Positions 11,165-21,049 of a stretch of DNA of 64,000 nt are shown here, piece after piece. A program made the position numbers and the translations under genes. Positions within the stretch are counted from its first letter, which is position 1, and every line of letters starts with the position of its first letter. Source of the DNA: Dendrophyllia cribrosa (taxonomy: Eukaryota; Cnidaria; Anthozoa; Scleractinia; Dendrophylliidae); the NCBI GenBank assembly GCA_024195265.1, contig JAJLRJ010000009.1, positions 33,954,637 to 34,018,636 on the forward strand, written 5' to 3'. The notes beneath the pieces were generated by a model. The model was not told the DNA's origin, ran no database searches, and was given only the letters and a program-made list of their open reading frames with translations.

Positions 11165-11841
11165 GTTAAGACTTGCATCAGCCATGCTTGTTCGGGACCA
11201 GGTTTTCAGCCTTCTCAGCGCGCTGAAGGAACGTTCACATGAGCAGGAACCAACTGGCAGGGTCAAAAGAATCTGTAACATGGTGGAAATGTTTGGATAA
11301 AACTGTTCATTGCAATGCCCCACTGCTTCCTGCAAGCTTCGGATTTGTTTAGCTGCCAAGTTATTGTTTTTCATCTTCCAACGAAATAGCTGTTGTTTTT
11401 GCTTAGACATCGTGACTCGCCTCGGCGCTGAATGTTACACTCTTCTCGTGGCGCCAGCAAAGACGTCATTTGTACGTGTATGAATAGAAAACCAATGGAA
11501 AGCGTTCCGGCGGGAAAAATTGAATGAAAAACGGCAGCGTTTCACCGAGTACTCACAAGACAATCTAACGAAATTTAAAACTTTCCGGCGCCTTCATTCC
11601 ACCGAATTGGCGCGAAAAGTAAATATGGCAAATCAATGCCCGGACCTTGTTGACTTGCTTCAGATACATGACGATTATTTTTCTGATTTTTTGTTTTATC
11701 GATACTACAGCTTTTTCCTTTATTCGCTCAACTTACCTGCATAAGCCAATGGCAAATGTTTTCTTTTCTTTTTTGTTTGGGATAAAACTTAGACGAGGCA
11801 ACTGCCTCGTCTTGCCTCCTGCTAGCTACGGCCCTGCAATC

Positions 11842-12329
11842 TATGTGCATTAAAACTGACAAAATAATTGTTCAATCTTGATAATATTTTCACATTTAAA
11901 ACATTATTGCATGTAAATTTGATTAAAATTTTTTTCATTCTGAAAAAATGAAAGGAATTCCTGTAATTTGATATTTTAAAGGGTGTGGTCAAAACCTTCA
12001 TATGTCACCTTTTGCCATATTATGCAAAGAGAAATCCTTCCACTTCAAAACGCTTTGGGCAATGAATATATAAGGTTGAAACCTAAAATTGTGTGGGAGT
12101 ACGTCATGGAAAAGTGAAAGGAAATAAATATATTACCAGAAATGTAATCGCATGTCGTTATAAAATATGCGGTTCCACTGTGGGACCCACATTCGAAAGC
12201 ATTTGACGTACTCCCACAAAAAAGTTCGTACGCATATGAAAAATAAGTTTGCCAAGTTTCACGTCCTCTTGATAAACGTACGAAAAGAAATATGAATTTA
12301 TATGCTCCCACCTTAGAAATAACATGTTC
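11842..12329. other. Interior of the TTAA element, no gene
   Basis: AT-rich sequence with a weak inverted repeat (GGGAGTACGTCATGG near 12095 and GACGTACTCCCACA near 12207). No coding sequence is supported. Confidence 0.4.
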
Positions 12330-12890
12330 TTAAAGTGCTACTGCGATCAAATTTTTTATTTCCTTTTTTTACATCTTCGTGTACAATTATACTTTCTTAC
12401 TCGTCTTGCCAAATTTCAATCCATTACGAACATCAGAAGTCATTTTATTTTAACATTTATGTTCGAGAATTTACGGCCGCCATTAATCAACCGTGTTCCA
12501 TGCTTGGTTGCGAAAGGGATAAAGTGACGTCAAAGGCTCAAACATACCTCACGGGTTGAAATTATAATAACAATAAGTATTGAAAATCACGCGAAAACGC
12601 AACAAAAACATTGGACTTGTTCTTCGTGCAATTTTCTATGCTCATTGTTATTATAATTTAAACCCGTGAGGTATGTTTGAGCCTTTGACGTCACTTTATC
12701 CTATTCGCAACCAGGCCTTGGAACAAGGTTGATTAATGGCGGCCGTAAATTCTCGGACATAAATGTTTAAATAAAATGACTTCTGATGTTCGTAATGGAT
12801 TGAAATTTGGCAAGATAAGTAAGAAAGTCTAATTGTACACGAAGATGTAAAAATATGAAAATCAAAAATTTGATCGCAGTAGCACTTTAA
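12330..12890. mobile_element. 561-bp palindromic element
   Basis: The left arm begins TTAAAGTGCTACTGCGATCA and the right arm ends with its reverse complement. Arms of about 240 bp match with few mismatches around a loop at about 12585-12640. Each arm holds a CRE-like TGACGTCA-type site and a 'GGCGGCC' core. There is no ORF. Confidence 0.85.
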
Positions 12891-13249
12891 CTGCACAAAA
12901 TCAAGCTAAACTGCAAACAAATCGCTGTGAAAGCTCATGCATCGAACTGTTTTCAATGGCAGCCATATTGTTGTTGTCTACAATAATAGTTTCCAGCGGT
13001 AAAACGTCGAAAATGGCCCAATTTTGGGCATGTACCAAAACCAGGAACACCCGGAACACCGGAACAGCCCGGAACACCGCGGAACACCCGGAACAGCCCG
13101 GAACACCGCGGAACATGAAAAAAATTAAATATATGTATCTAATGGATTTTTGAAAACAGGTTCCTCTGAGTAAGCACGTGGGAGTGTGTTTGTCGTTGTT
13201 TTTTTGTTGTTCAAAAACTATGTACAAAGTTTACAATATAAAAACAAAA

Positions 13250-13435
13250 CGCTACTGCTAGTCTGTTTTTTTTCTCTCGCTCTCGCTCCCTTTCCCTTTT
13301 CTCTCTGTTGTCTGTGATTTTCGGGCTATTCGGGGTCAGCCTTGTTCGAGTTTGTTGTAGTGAAATTGCTGTAATTTTCATTAGCCACGTTTTCAAAAAT
13401 TCAACTATTACATAATGCATAGTGGTAAGTAAATG
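13250..13435 (+). repeat. CT-rich leader-like segment with splice donor (copy 1)
   Basis: It matches 38890-39145 in the same orientation: a pyrimidine tract (TCGCTCTCGCTCCCTTTCCC), then GTGATTTTCGGGCT, then CATGTTTTCAAAAATTCA, then a GTAAGT-type donor. The arrangement looks like a promoter or initiator plus 5' non-coding exon. No downstream acceptor can be assigned. Confidence 0.4.
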
Positions 13436-14692
13436 CGGTAATATGATATGGTGGTTAGCACATTATTACTCGTGCCGGATACGGCAACGAGGTAAGGTAT
13501 GCACTCCGTTTTTCTTTATATTATTCGTGTTTATGTTTTCTTGTCTCCTTTTGTGCATCGCATTAAGCCTGCCGCCTTGAGGAAAGTGCTGAGCAAAATT
13601 CCACGCGAGGTAGTTAGCTCAGCTGTTTCTTCAAGTGTGCGCTGGAGTTTTTGTGAGTTTTTCGCCCCGCGAGTTCGTGAGGCAAACATCTGTCGTGTTT
13701 GAAATATGCAACGTATGCAATGGCCTCGTCTTCAGGCTGTATGAAGATTCAGGTTCTCTTTTCAGTTGCTGGGAATCTTCACTATTAAATATCCTGAATA
13801 TCGGAAGCCGACACCTCTTACATTTGCATCCTATTGCTGGTTTGCACGTGACGTCACGGCGGCCATGTTGGTGGTCAAGAACAAAAGCGTTTTTCTCCGC
13901 TGGGAATTAAACTCTATTTTCATGCAAATTCTGCGACAAAAATTGTATTGTATTGACCACCAACATGGCCGCCTTGTCACGTGGTTGCAAACGAAGAATT
14001 GGGTAGTACGTAATTTACTGGAGGATCTTTGATCATTTCGAAGAAACTTTGTGTTTTTTCGAGCGTTTGAAATGTTCGACAAGGTCGAGTTATCGATATG
14101 TCAATCATTGCAAGTTCTAGCTGTCATGTCTGCAAATTTTTACTTTTGATTTGCACGTGGCGATTTTTGCAAACTCTAGCGAATGTCAAAACAATGAACA
14201 ACAAAAAAAGCGAACTTTCCAGGCTTCTGGCTTATATTAATGTAAGTTCAATCCAAATTAAAGGGTTTTCTTAGCTGTTGTCTACGGAAAGAGTGATCGA
14301 GATGTAATAAATCGCCCATCGCAAATTTATTTCCTAACAACCGACAGTATTTATTCGCTATTCATCTTTGTTTATATACATGCATCAAGAGTTCCGTGCT
14401 ACTGCTCTAAGCGCATGCTCACGTGAGATGCTATTCGTGATTGAATTTTTCTTTTCAAGCACAATTTTCATTAAATATTCGAGATCACGAACCGCTAAGC
14501 AAATTCCAAATTAAATATACCGAAATATAGCATATTTTATAATACCCGTGCCCAGTTTTTCATCACGTGAGCATGCGTAGTTTAGAACTCTTGATGCGTG
14601 TATTGTGACTGTATAAATGGAGAGGTTTCTTTTACATGTGAAAAGTGTGATTTTTCCGGAGCGTTAACATCTTACACTTTTTAATTTATTTT

Positions 14693-14855
14693 ATGTTCCG
14701 AGATGTTCCGGGGTGTTCCGCGGTGTTCCGCGGTGTTCCGGGGTGTTCCGGGGTGTTCCGCGGTGTTCCGGGCTGTTCCGGGTGTTCCGGGCTGTTCCGG
14801 GCTGTTCCGGGCTGTTCCGGGCTGTTCCGGGCTGTTCCGGTGTTCCGGGTGTTCC
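14693..14855. repeat. GTTCCG minisatellite, 10-bp unit
   Basis: About sixteen units of GTTCCG plus GGGT, GGCT or CGGT, forming the right arm of the foldback at 13027-14872. The low-complexity peptides it encodes are not a gene. Confidence 0.9.
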
Positions 14856-15098
14856 TGGTTTTAGTACATGCCGGTCCTTCTTTCCTTTTACGGGGAGCTA
14901 TTTTTCCCGCGAAACCAATTAGAAGAGGCGATTATAAACAATGACACCTCGCATAGCAACGGAACCCGCAACAGAACCCCAACAGCGTGATGGCATGAAA
15001 TGCGAGAAATCAAACAGAAGAAACGTGTGATCGAAGAAAATAAGCTAAAATACGCGTAGATCAGAGCGAATAGTTTAAAAAAGGAAAAAGTTGAAGTG

Positions 15099-15410
15099 AT
15101 GCCGCCGAAAAAGCGGTTACACATGACAAAGGAGAAGTCAGACAAGGGCAACGAGACTCGTGGTTCAGGCTCGCAGTCGAGAATAGTGCTAGATTTTGAT
15201 AAGTCGAAGGAAACTGGCTGGACAATAACACAGGACAAACGATCGTCTTCATCGGGAGTGAAGGTTTACTTTCGCTACATAAACCCTGGCGCAAAGACAG
15301 TTAAAAGTGCTAAAGATGTAGTGCGGGAACTGAGAGATGAAGGGATCTTCGAGAGATTTCGAGTAACACATGCAAATGAAAGCCCGCGCCGGAGCCGCGC
15401 CAAGAAGTGA
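15099..15410 (+). CDS. MBD-like small basic protein (cargo of the TTAA element)
   Basis: An ATG at 15099 opens a 103-residue ORF. The first 30 residues are basic (PPKKR, KEKSDK). Residues about 38-90 (KETGW, VKVYFRYINPGAK, VKSAKDVVREL, EGIF) follow the methyl-CpG-binding-domain pattern of an early GW, a Y-x-SP-like turn, a G/K pair, then 'S..E/D..L'. A basic tail (RRSRAKK) ends it. AATAAA follows at 15586. It lies between the foldback and the right end of the TTAA element. Inferred role: a DNA- or chromatin-binding protein. The match is pattern-level and I cannot tell whether key methyl-cytosine contacts are kept. Confidence 0.5.
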   Translation: MPPKKRLHMTKEKSDKGNETRGSGSQSRIVLDFDKSKETGWTITQDKRSSSSGVKVYFRYINPGAKTVKSAKDVVRELRDEGIFERFRVTHANESPRRSRAKK

Positions 15411-15585
15411 AATCACAGGCAGCATTCGGATGCTTCCTTCTCCGAGGACTCTGACTTAAGTTGTTATAAAAGGTAACAAGGCTACACTGTAGCACAAATC
15501 TGCTCGTTGCTAAAAGCATTTTAGCCCAGATTTAGAATAGGTCTACCCCAAGTACGTGCCTGAGAGATTTTTCCTTTTAGATCAA

Positions 15586-15591
15586 AATAAA
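15586..15591 (+). terminator. Polyadenylation signal AATAAA for the MBD-like gene
   Basis: AATAAA lies 175 bp after the stop at 15410 on the same strand. It supports transcription of the small ORF but is a short, common motif. Confidence 0.4.
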
Positions 15592-16084
15592 GATATAACA
15601 GACCTGTTGTTCTAAATGTTGTCGATTCTTTGATCAGATTACACGGTTTTATTTGATCGAGCTGTCAACAAGGCCATCCTTGGGGAGATCCGCAGCAGGA
15701 TGCAACTGCATTTAACGCAGTATGGTGTTCGTATTTTTACCGCGAAAACAGTCTTAGAAACGAAACTTTGATTGTCCATATCTCAAAAGGGTTTGATTAT
15801 CCTGACCTAAAATTTGACGTGCGCATTTTTTTAAAGATTATCTTTGACCTGTAAAAAAATCGCTGCAATCCAAAAACATCACTTTAGCCTCCAGTACCAC
15901 CTTAAAGAACCACTGAGGACGTAACAAAACCCTGGCTGTGACCACCCTCAGTGTTATATCTTCCTTCATGGGTGGGGTGGGGAGATGAGATCAATAATGG
16001 ACTGATAGCGGCTGCCAGAGGCGCCTTCATGAGCTGACGTCCGATCTCATTCTCATAAAAATGTAAAGCGCAACTGATTATATT

Positions 16085-17367
16085 ATATAGAAGTTCGCGC
16101 TATATAAAAATGTAAATATTATTATGATCATACATATTTACACGCAACAAAATTAATAAACTAAAACCGCTTAAGGTGGCTCCCAACAGTTTCCAGCACT
16201 TTTCAAGACCTAGAATGTGCTGGGTCATTATAACCACTCTTTATCAGTTGATGCAACAATCATGACATGAAACGAATGACGTCCAATGATTGGTGAACAT
16301 GTTGTTATCATTTTTGTGACACAATATGTTACTATAGCAACATTATAAATGGGTTTCACTGAGTCATTTTTTGAGTTATTAACGCTTAAAGCTAAAATTA
16401 ATGGTGTTTTCAGCACGTTATACTGTTGCTATAGTAACATATTGTGTCACTAAAATGATAACAACGTGTTCACCAATCATTGTGCATTCGTTTGATATCA
16501 TGATTGTAGCATCAACTGATAAAGAGTGGTTTTAATGACCCATCCAAATCTAAGTCTTGGAAAGTGCTGGAAACTGTTGGGAGCCACCTTAATACTGATG
16601 CACCGAAAAGAAATCAAATACTGGATGACCAACTACCGCTAGATTATGACCTAGTCCCCTAGACTGCGTCCGCTTTGTTCATCCTCTGAATAATATGGAC
16701 AGTAAATTTGCTGCGACATATTCTCAATCTTAGTCTAATCTTAATGTCACCAATGGTATCCAGAAAACACGAACAGAATGGTCTAACAATGCAATGATAC
16801 CTCTTAGTAACGGTTAAAAGTAGTAGAAAACATCTTTACAATGACAGACTAACGACGAACAGGATCGGAATGTTCGGAAGTGGCGATCGAAGGCCGATTG
16901 CGACTTGAAACCGGGAAGAATATTTGAATGGAAAGGTTGTCACTCGCAAACTTACAAACCTCGGCTTTTTTTGTAAGAATGGATATTCTATATTTACATT
17001 TTGAGATTAGGATTTCCGAAAAGCCGCATAACTGACTCTTCAAGTAAAAACTGTCATTTGAATATACGAGTATTCAGTCGAATTGTCTGTATAAAGTTCT
17101 TTCTAAACTCATGCAGTGAACTCTTTTTTAAGCGGTCAGTTGGCTATATATTTCCCGAGGGTGACCGCTTAATAGAGGTTTGACTGTAGTCACAAAAAAA
17201 TCGCGTTTTAGGGGATTTGGGAGCCACTGGAAAACTAGACATCCGTTGCTGCGTATTACAAACATGATTTGGCAGATGTATACTGCAAGCGTGCCTGAAC
17301 AAACAACTCTCAGCGACTATTCTGTTTATATATTCTTATTCCGGAATATGGTCAATCGAACGAGCCT
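16085..17367. repeat. 3' flank of TIR gene 2 (repeat 'T', copy 2)
   Basis: The block matches 5340-6430 and, more closely, 41050-42088. It shares with copy 3 the AATAATATGGACAGTAAATT segment that is absent from copy 1. It contains the TTAA element at 16175-16588, which copies 1 and 3 lack. Confidence 0.85.
16175..16588. mobile_element. 414-bp TTAA element (GGTGGCTCCCAAC ends)
   Basis: Inverted repeats begin GGTGGCTCCCAACAGTTTCC at each end and span most of the element. TTAA flanks both ends (16171-16174, 16589-16592). The empty site 'aaccgcttaatactgatg' survives intact in copy 1 (about 5540) and copy 3 (about 41330), which proves an insertion after the block was duplicated. No ORF is supported. 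Confidence 0.93.
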
Positions 17368-19473
17368 TTAGTATCCTAACAGTCTGCTGAGCTCCTTTCT
17401 GAACTCCAGTAAGTCAAACATGTCTGTCAGTTTCAGTCTTTGCTCAACACATTTATAGAAATAATCAGGACATTCTACACGGAGCTCCTGAAGATCAATC
17501 AATGTTTGTCCATTCATCTTAGAAATGTCTTCGTTGCAGACTTTTTCTAGCCCGATTTCTTTGAGCCACTGTTTCACCTCTTTATTTGTCCAGCTAGAAA
17601 TGGCTGAGGCTGAAGGTGTGGTGGCAACAACATCCGCTTGCACTGCTCGAACCACTGCCTGTGATGGTCCATCTGTCATGTCAACATCTCTTCCTCTTCC
17701 TCCCAGCTCTTTGATCAGTTTTCCTACACCTGCGTCAATAACATGTTTACTCTGAAAGTCGATCCACAGCTTTGTTCCCACAAGCATTCCCAGCCAGCCG
17801 TCGGCTTTGTACTTGTGCTGCATCATCAAAGGAATGATGTCTTTTCTCAACTGATACGCGTATTCAGCCTCTGATCGACAGTTAGGACTTTCTTTGTATC
17901 GCTCTGACACGCAGACAAGAACAACAGAAGCGTTCTCTACAGCTTTAGCCATTGTCTCTAATGTTGATCCTCCCATCTGCTCCAGATCCATCCACACTTT
18001 GTATCCACTCGCTTGAAGCCTGTTTTTAACCTCGATCAACACGTCCTGGAAATCCCATTGGTAGCTGATCATCACGTGATTCCCTGTCGTTACTGTCGTC
18101 TTCGAGTCCCTCGCTGTCTTCCCTTCGAGCTCCCATAATGCACCTGCAGCCGCCTTTTGCACTTCTGGGTCTTCACTGTGTTGTAACTGACGTAAAGCCT
18201 CCAAACCCCCCTCCTCTTGTCGAATGGTTTCTTTGTTATTGTCGTCAAAGGCTAACATCCACAATGCTCTTGCAGCACTTGCTTTCTCCTCATCTTCGTT
18301 GGACGTTTTGAGTACGGATATTAAAACACCCACTGCTCCATTTTGTCCCAGAACTTTCTTGTTTGTGTCATTAATGGCGAGATGACTGAGTCCCTCTGCC
18401 AGCTCTTTTGCAGAATATCCATTTGAATGGCGATCTTCTGACTGCCAGGCGTCACCTAACATTTCTATTATAAAACTGAGCAAGTCTTCGTCTGCTAGAA
18501 TGAGATGATTAGTTTCTTCATTAACCAGATACGCCAGACACAGCAGTGACGAGGTAGCAATTTCTGGCACGTTTACCTTGGCAAAGTAAAGCAATGTTTC
18601 CTCACTGTTAGCAAACACCTTCCGGTCTCTAAGGCGCCGGGAAATGTTATGCAAAATTCCGGTGCAAACTTTAATTATTGTAAGTGGTCTTATGCCTTTT
18701 TTCCAGTTAGAATTTTCAGCATTGATTCGTTTGATGATTTCAAGACACATTGTAATTATACCTGCATTTGCACAGGCGGAACAAAATCCGTTGTAAAAAT
18801 CTGAAAAGTTTTGCAAAATTGCTAAAGTGTTGAATAGACAATCGTATAAAGCTTGGTCCAATAATTCTAGATCGCTGTCATCTTCATTTTCATCGTCTAT
18901 GTCATCTGTTTCATCGGGTTTTTCTTTGAACTGATCATGGTATTTGTGAAAACAATGCTGCGCGAACCGCTTCATTACTTCCGCTCCTTCGATATCGACG
19001 ACGAAATCCATAAGTGTGGTCAGTTGAGCAGCTTCAGAAGTCCCGACAGACAACCCGTGTAAGGTGATGCTTGTGTCAAATAAACCGTCGAGTATCTCTG
19101 CTTCCACTTTGCCATACTTGTCAGGTTGGCAATCCTGGTCAGGTTGATTTAATATGCTATTGACAAAGTTTTTGAGCGCTTGTATCCTATCAAACATTGC
19201 TTGTAGACTCTCAGTTTGGTCCGGGTAGTTTACCTTGTATTTTTGAAGAGTATCAGAGTGCAAAACGTCCCAATCAGCATGAGCTTGGTCAGCTAAATTC
19301 ATCTCCTCTTTCTCTCGTGACTTACTGACTGCGTCGTGAATGAGTCGTTGATCTGGCACCGGCACCTTTGGTTGAATAATATTTATGTTCTTTGACGAAG
19401 ATGGTTTCGGAGAACGTGATGTCCCTAATATTATTTGATTGCTGTGGTGCTGTTTTGATGCGCCGGATCCCAT
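17368..19473 (-). CDS. ARM-TIR-SAM protein, copy 2
   Basis: One exon of 701 residues with the same plan as copy 1: MGSGASKQ myristoylation start, ARM-type repeats (about 110-454), TIR (about 465-589, catalytic Glu535 in NCRSEAEYA) and C-terminal SAM-like domain (about 626-701). Over the last 350 residues it differs from copy 1 at a single position in the SAM-like domain (Val for Ile), although the first 340 residues differ often. Its 3' flank is closer to copy 3. This mosaic fits gene conversion with copy 1. The start is chosen because the myristoylation motif is conserved in all three copies. Its immediate upstream region carries the TA element at 19546. Confidence 0.9.
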   Translation of the reverse strand: MGSGASKQHHSNQIILGTSRSPKPSSSKNINIIQPKVPVPDQRLIHDAVSKSREKEEMNLADQAHADWDVLHSDTLQKYKVNYPDQTESLQAMFDRIQALKNFVNSILNQPDQDCQPDKYGKVEAEILDGLFDTSITLHGLSVGTSEAAQLTTLMDFVVDIEGAEVMKRFAQHCFHKYHDQFKEKPDETDDIDDENEDDSDLELLDQALYDCLFNTLAILQNFSDFYNGFCSACANAGIITMCLEIIKRINAENSNWKKGIRPLTIIKVCTGILHNISRRLRDRKVFANSEETLLYFAKVNVPEIATSSLLCLAYLVNEETNHLILADEDLLSFIIEMLGDAWQSEDRHSNGYSAKELAEGLSHLAINDTNKKVLGQNGAVGVLISVLKTSNEDEEKASAARALWMLAFDDNNKETIRQEEGGLEALRQLQHSEDPEVQKAAAGALWELEGKTARDSKTTVTTGNHVMISYQWDFQDVLIEVKNRLQASGYKVWMDLEQMGGSTLETMAKAVENASVVLVCVSERYKESPNCRSEAEYAYQLRKDIIPLMMQHKYKADGWLGMLVGTKLWIDFQSKHVIDAGVGKLIKELGGRGRDVDMTDGPSQAVVRAVQADVVATTPSASAISSWTNKEVKQWLKEIGLEKVCNEDISKMNGQTLIDLQELRVECPDYFYKCVEQRLKLTDMFDLLEFRKELSRLLGY

Positions 19474-19545
19474 AGCGATCGAGGTCGAGGTCTCGAAGAT
19501 TTGTCCACCAACGAATGACGAAAAATGACAACTGTAGTTAATTTA

Positions 19546-19859
19546 AGGAGGCTCGACTCAGTTATTTTCGCCTTGGGGTGTACGTTTTGAAGTCAAAATT
19601 TCGGCACAGGAAAGACATGCTTCGATTGCTTTCATACTTCACTAAGTTTATGAAATGTGATCAAAGTTTTATGTGTCACTGGTTTCCAAGCGACGTTGCT
19701 ATTTTAACCGCTGTCGCTTGGAAACCTGTGACACATAAAACTTTGATCACATTTCATAAATTTGGTGAAGCATGAAAGTAATCGAAGCATGTCTTCACTG
19801 CGAAATTGTGATTTCAAAACATACACTCCACGGCGAAAAAAAACTGAATCGAGCCTCCA
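19546..19859. mobile_element. 314-bp hairpin element in the 5' flank of TIR gene 2 (TA duplication)
   Basis: The ends are NGGAGGCTCGAyTCAGTT and its reverse complement, and the arms pair over most of the length. The empty site 'gttaatttaat..agtgttctttt' is kept in copies 1 (about 8580) and 3 (about 44235). TA flanks the element (19544-19545, 19860-19861), as for Tc1/mariner-type elements. It sits 73 bp upstream of the start codon. Confidence 0.88.
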
Positions 19860-19861
19860 TA

Positions 19862-20323
19862 ATATAAGTGTTCTTTTCGGCGGCATTTACTCGTTAGAGA
19901 GCTGTGCGCGATCCTTCATGTTTTTGGTACCGACACGAAGACGAAATAGAGCATTGCATGAGCATAGATGGATGCACTTGAAGTTTTCAACTTCCTCCGA
20001 CAGCATCAGCTTCCCCACATACAACTAACATCACAAGCCAGAGCCAGTGGGTCGATTTTATTACACTCTTTAGATGTCCACATTCACCTTGGAAATTCAC
20101 ACGTTTAAATAAATCTTAATTAGTTTTCACCCATTCCTGTTAGCACCCAATAATCAAATACCACGCAGCTCTTAACAACCCTCTAATTTCATTGGACCTG
20201 GGTATCACGCAGCTCTATTGTTTTCAGGGCTAGGGTCCATTGTTGTGCTGTTTGTTCAGTATCGTTTTCTCAGCAAATCAGAGAAGACCTTGTAAGAGTT
20301 GCGCACTGCCCCCCAATAATCAG
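19862..20323. other. Remainder of the 5' flank of TIR gene 2, then unmatched sequence
   Basis: 19862-20030 resumes the TIR 5' flank shared with copies 1 and 3. After that I see no gene or clear repeat up to the foldback at 20324. Confidence 0.5.
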
Positions 20324-21049
20324 CCATTTGGAAAATAAGGACTGGACCATGGACTGGACTATGGAAAAGATGGACTGGACTAACTATGGAAAAGATGGAC
20401 TCAGACTAACTTTTATTAAATTGTATAAATACAGGAGCCCATTGAGGCATTAAATATTAAGTGGAGTTAATATTTTACTAATTAGCTAATAATTGTGTTA
20501 AAAAATCAAAAATCAAAATCAAAAATCCAAAATAAAGTAAAATTTAAAAAAAGATAAATAATACAGCTTAATTTTATAATTTAATAATTTAAAGTTAGCA
20601 TTTACATTAATGATCATTGAGTAGTCAATTTAACCGAACCTTATGCTCCTCTGCGATAGTGAGTAGCTCTCGCGATTAAACTTCGATCTGCGTGCAGCCT
20701 GCCGGTGAGTGAAAGACGCTTTTTTTTCAGGCTTGGAAAGTGTTGAAAGATTCAAACCACGGAAGAACGAGTTACAGTTAAGTTGTAAAATTTTGGAACG
20801 TCGACATCGAATTGTTCTGTAAATCGTACTACTGACAAGAATGGGAGCAAAGTCTGAATTATTCTTAGCGAATGAAATTCGTAATTCTTTGCATTTTGCC
20901 TCATTGAGTTGAAACCGGTTTTCATCAAATTATAAAATTAAGCTGTATAATTTTACTTTAATATTTATTCAATTTAATAAAAGTTAGTCCAGTCCAATTT
21001 TTCATAGTCCATTCCAGGGTCCAGTCCAGGGTTCATATTCTCCAACTGG
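20324..21049. mobile_element. Foldback element with GGACTGGAC repeats
   Basis: The left arm holds GGACTGGACCATGGACTGGA-type tandem units, then AGACTAACTTTTATTAAATT. The right arm is the inverse (AATAAAAGTTAGTCCAGTCC ... CCAGTTGG mirrored). The AT-rich interior has no gene. Confidence 0.75.

Larger units (their letters stand above)
10223..11410 (-). pseudogene. hAT transposase C-terminus, split by a second hAT
   Basis: The piece 11410-11170 encodes the hAT dimerisation motif (LPVGSCSCERSFSALRRLK). The frame breaks at GTTAA and resumes at 10363, where it reads NGLALAYIHINR, the expected next segment of the same motif, and runs to a stop at 10223. Removing the inner element with one GTTAA copy restores the frame, so the insertion broke a previously readable gene. 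The upstream (catalytic) part is absent. Confidence 0.85.
9859..11836. mobile_element. hAT transposon (outer), interrupted
   Basis: The ends are CAGGGCCGTAGC at left and its reverse complement at right, with an added subterminal 'gacgaggcaact' shared by both sides. CAATC lies directly outside both ends (9854-9858, 11837-11841), a 5-bp duplication rather than the usual 8. It encodes a minus-strand hAT C-terminal dimerisation region split by the inner element. Confidence 0.85.
13027..14872. mobile_element. Foldback element with GTTCCG arrays at both ends
   Basis: The left arm (13027-13118) is GGCATGTACCAAAACCAGGA followed by GGAACACCC/GGAACAGCCC repeats. The right arm (14693-14872) is the inverse: an array of 10-bp GTTCCGGGCT/GTTCCGCGGT units ending in the mirror of the same unique sequence. 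Two further hairpins lie inside, at 13841-13991 (TTTGCACGTGACGTCACGGC arms) and 14381-14598 (TGCATCAAGAGTTC and CACGTGAGCATGC arms). Confidence 0.8.
9819..15901. mobile_element. Large TTAA-flanked composite element (6.1 kb)
   Basis: The left end GGTGGTACTGGAGGCTAA is the exact reverse complement of the right end, and TTAA flanks both (9815-9818, 15902-15905). TTAA duplication is typical of piggyBac-type transposition. The GGTGGnnC start recurs in two smaller TTAA elements here (16175, 61054). Inside are two nested hATs, a 561-bp palindrome, a GTTCCG foldback with two hairpins, and an intact MBD-like ORF. No piggyBac transposase is visible, so it is non-autonomous or gutted. The ends could be those of two separate elements by chance, but the exact TIR match plus TTAA makes one unit more likely. 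Confidence 0.72.

Noticed and set aside
14693..14944. Repetitive 'VFRGVPGCSG' ORFs
   Set aside because: These are frame products of the 10-bp GTTCCG minisatellite, not a gene.
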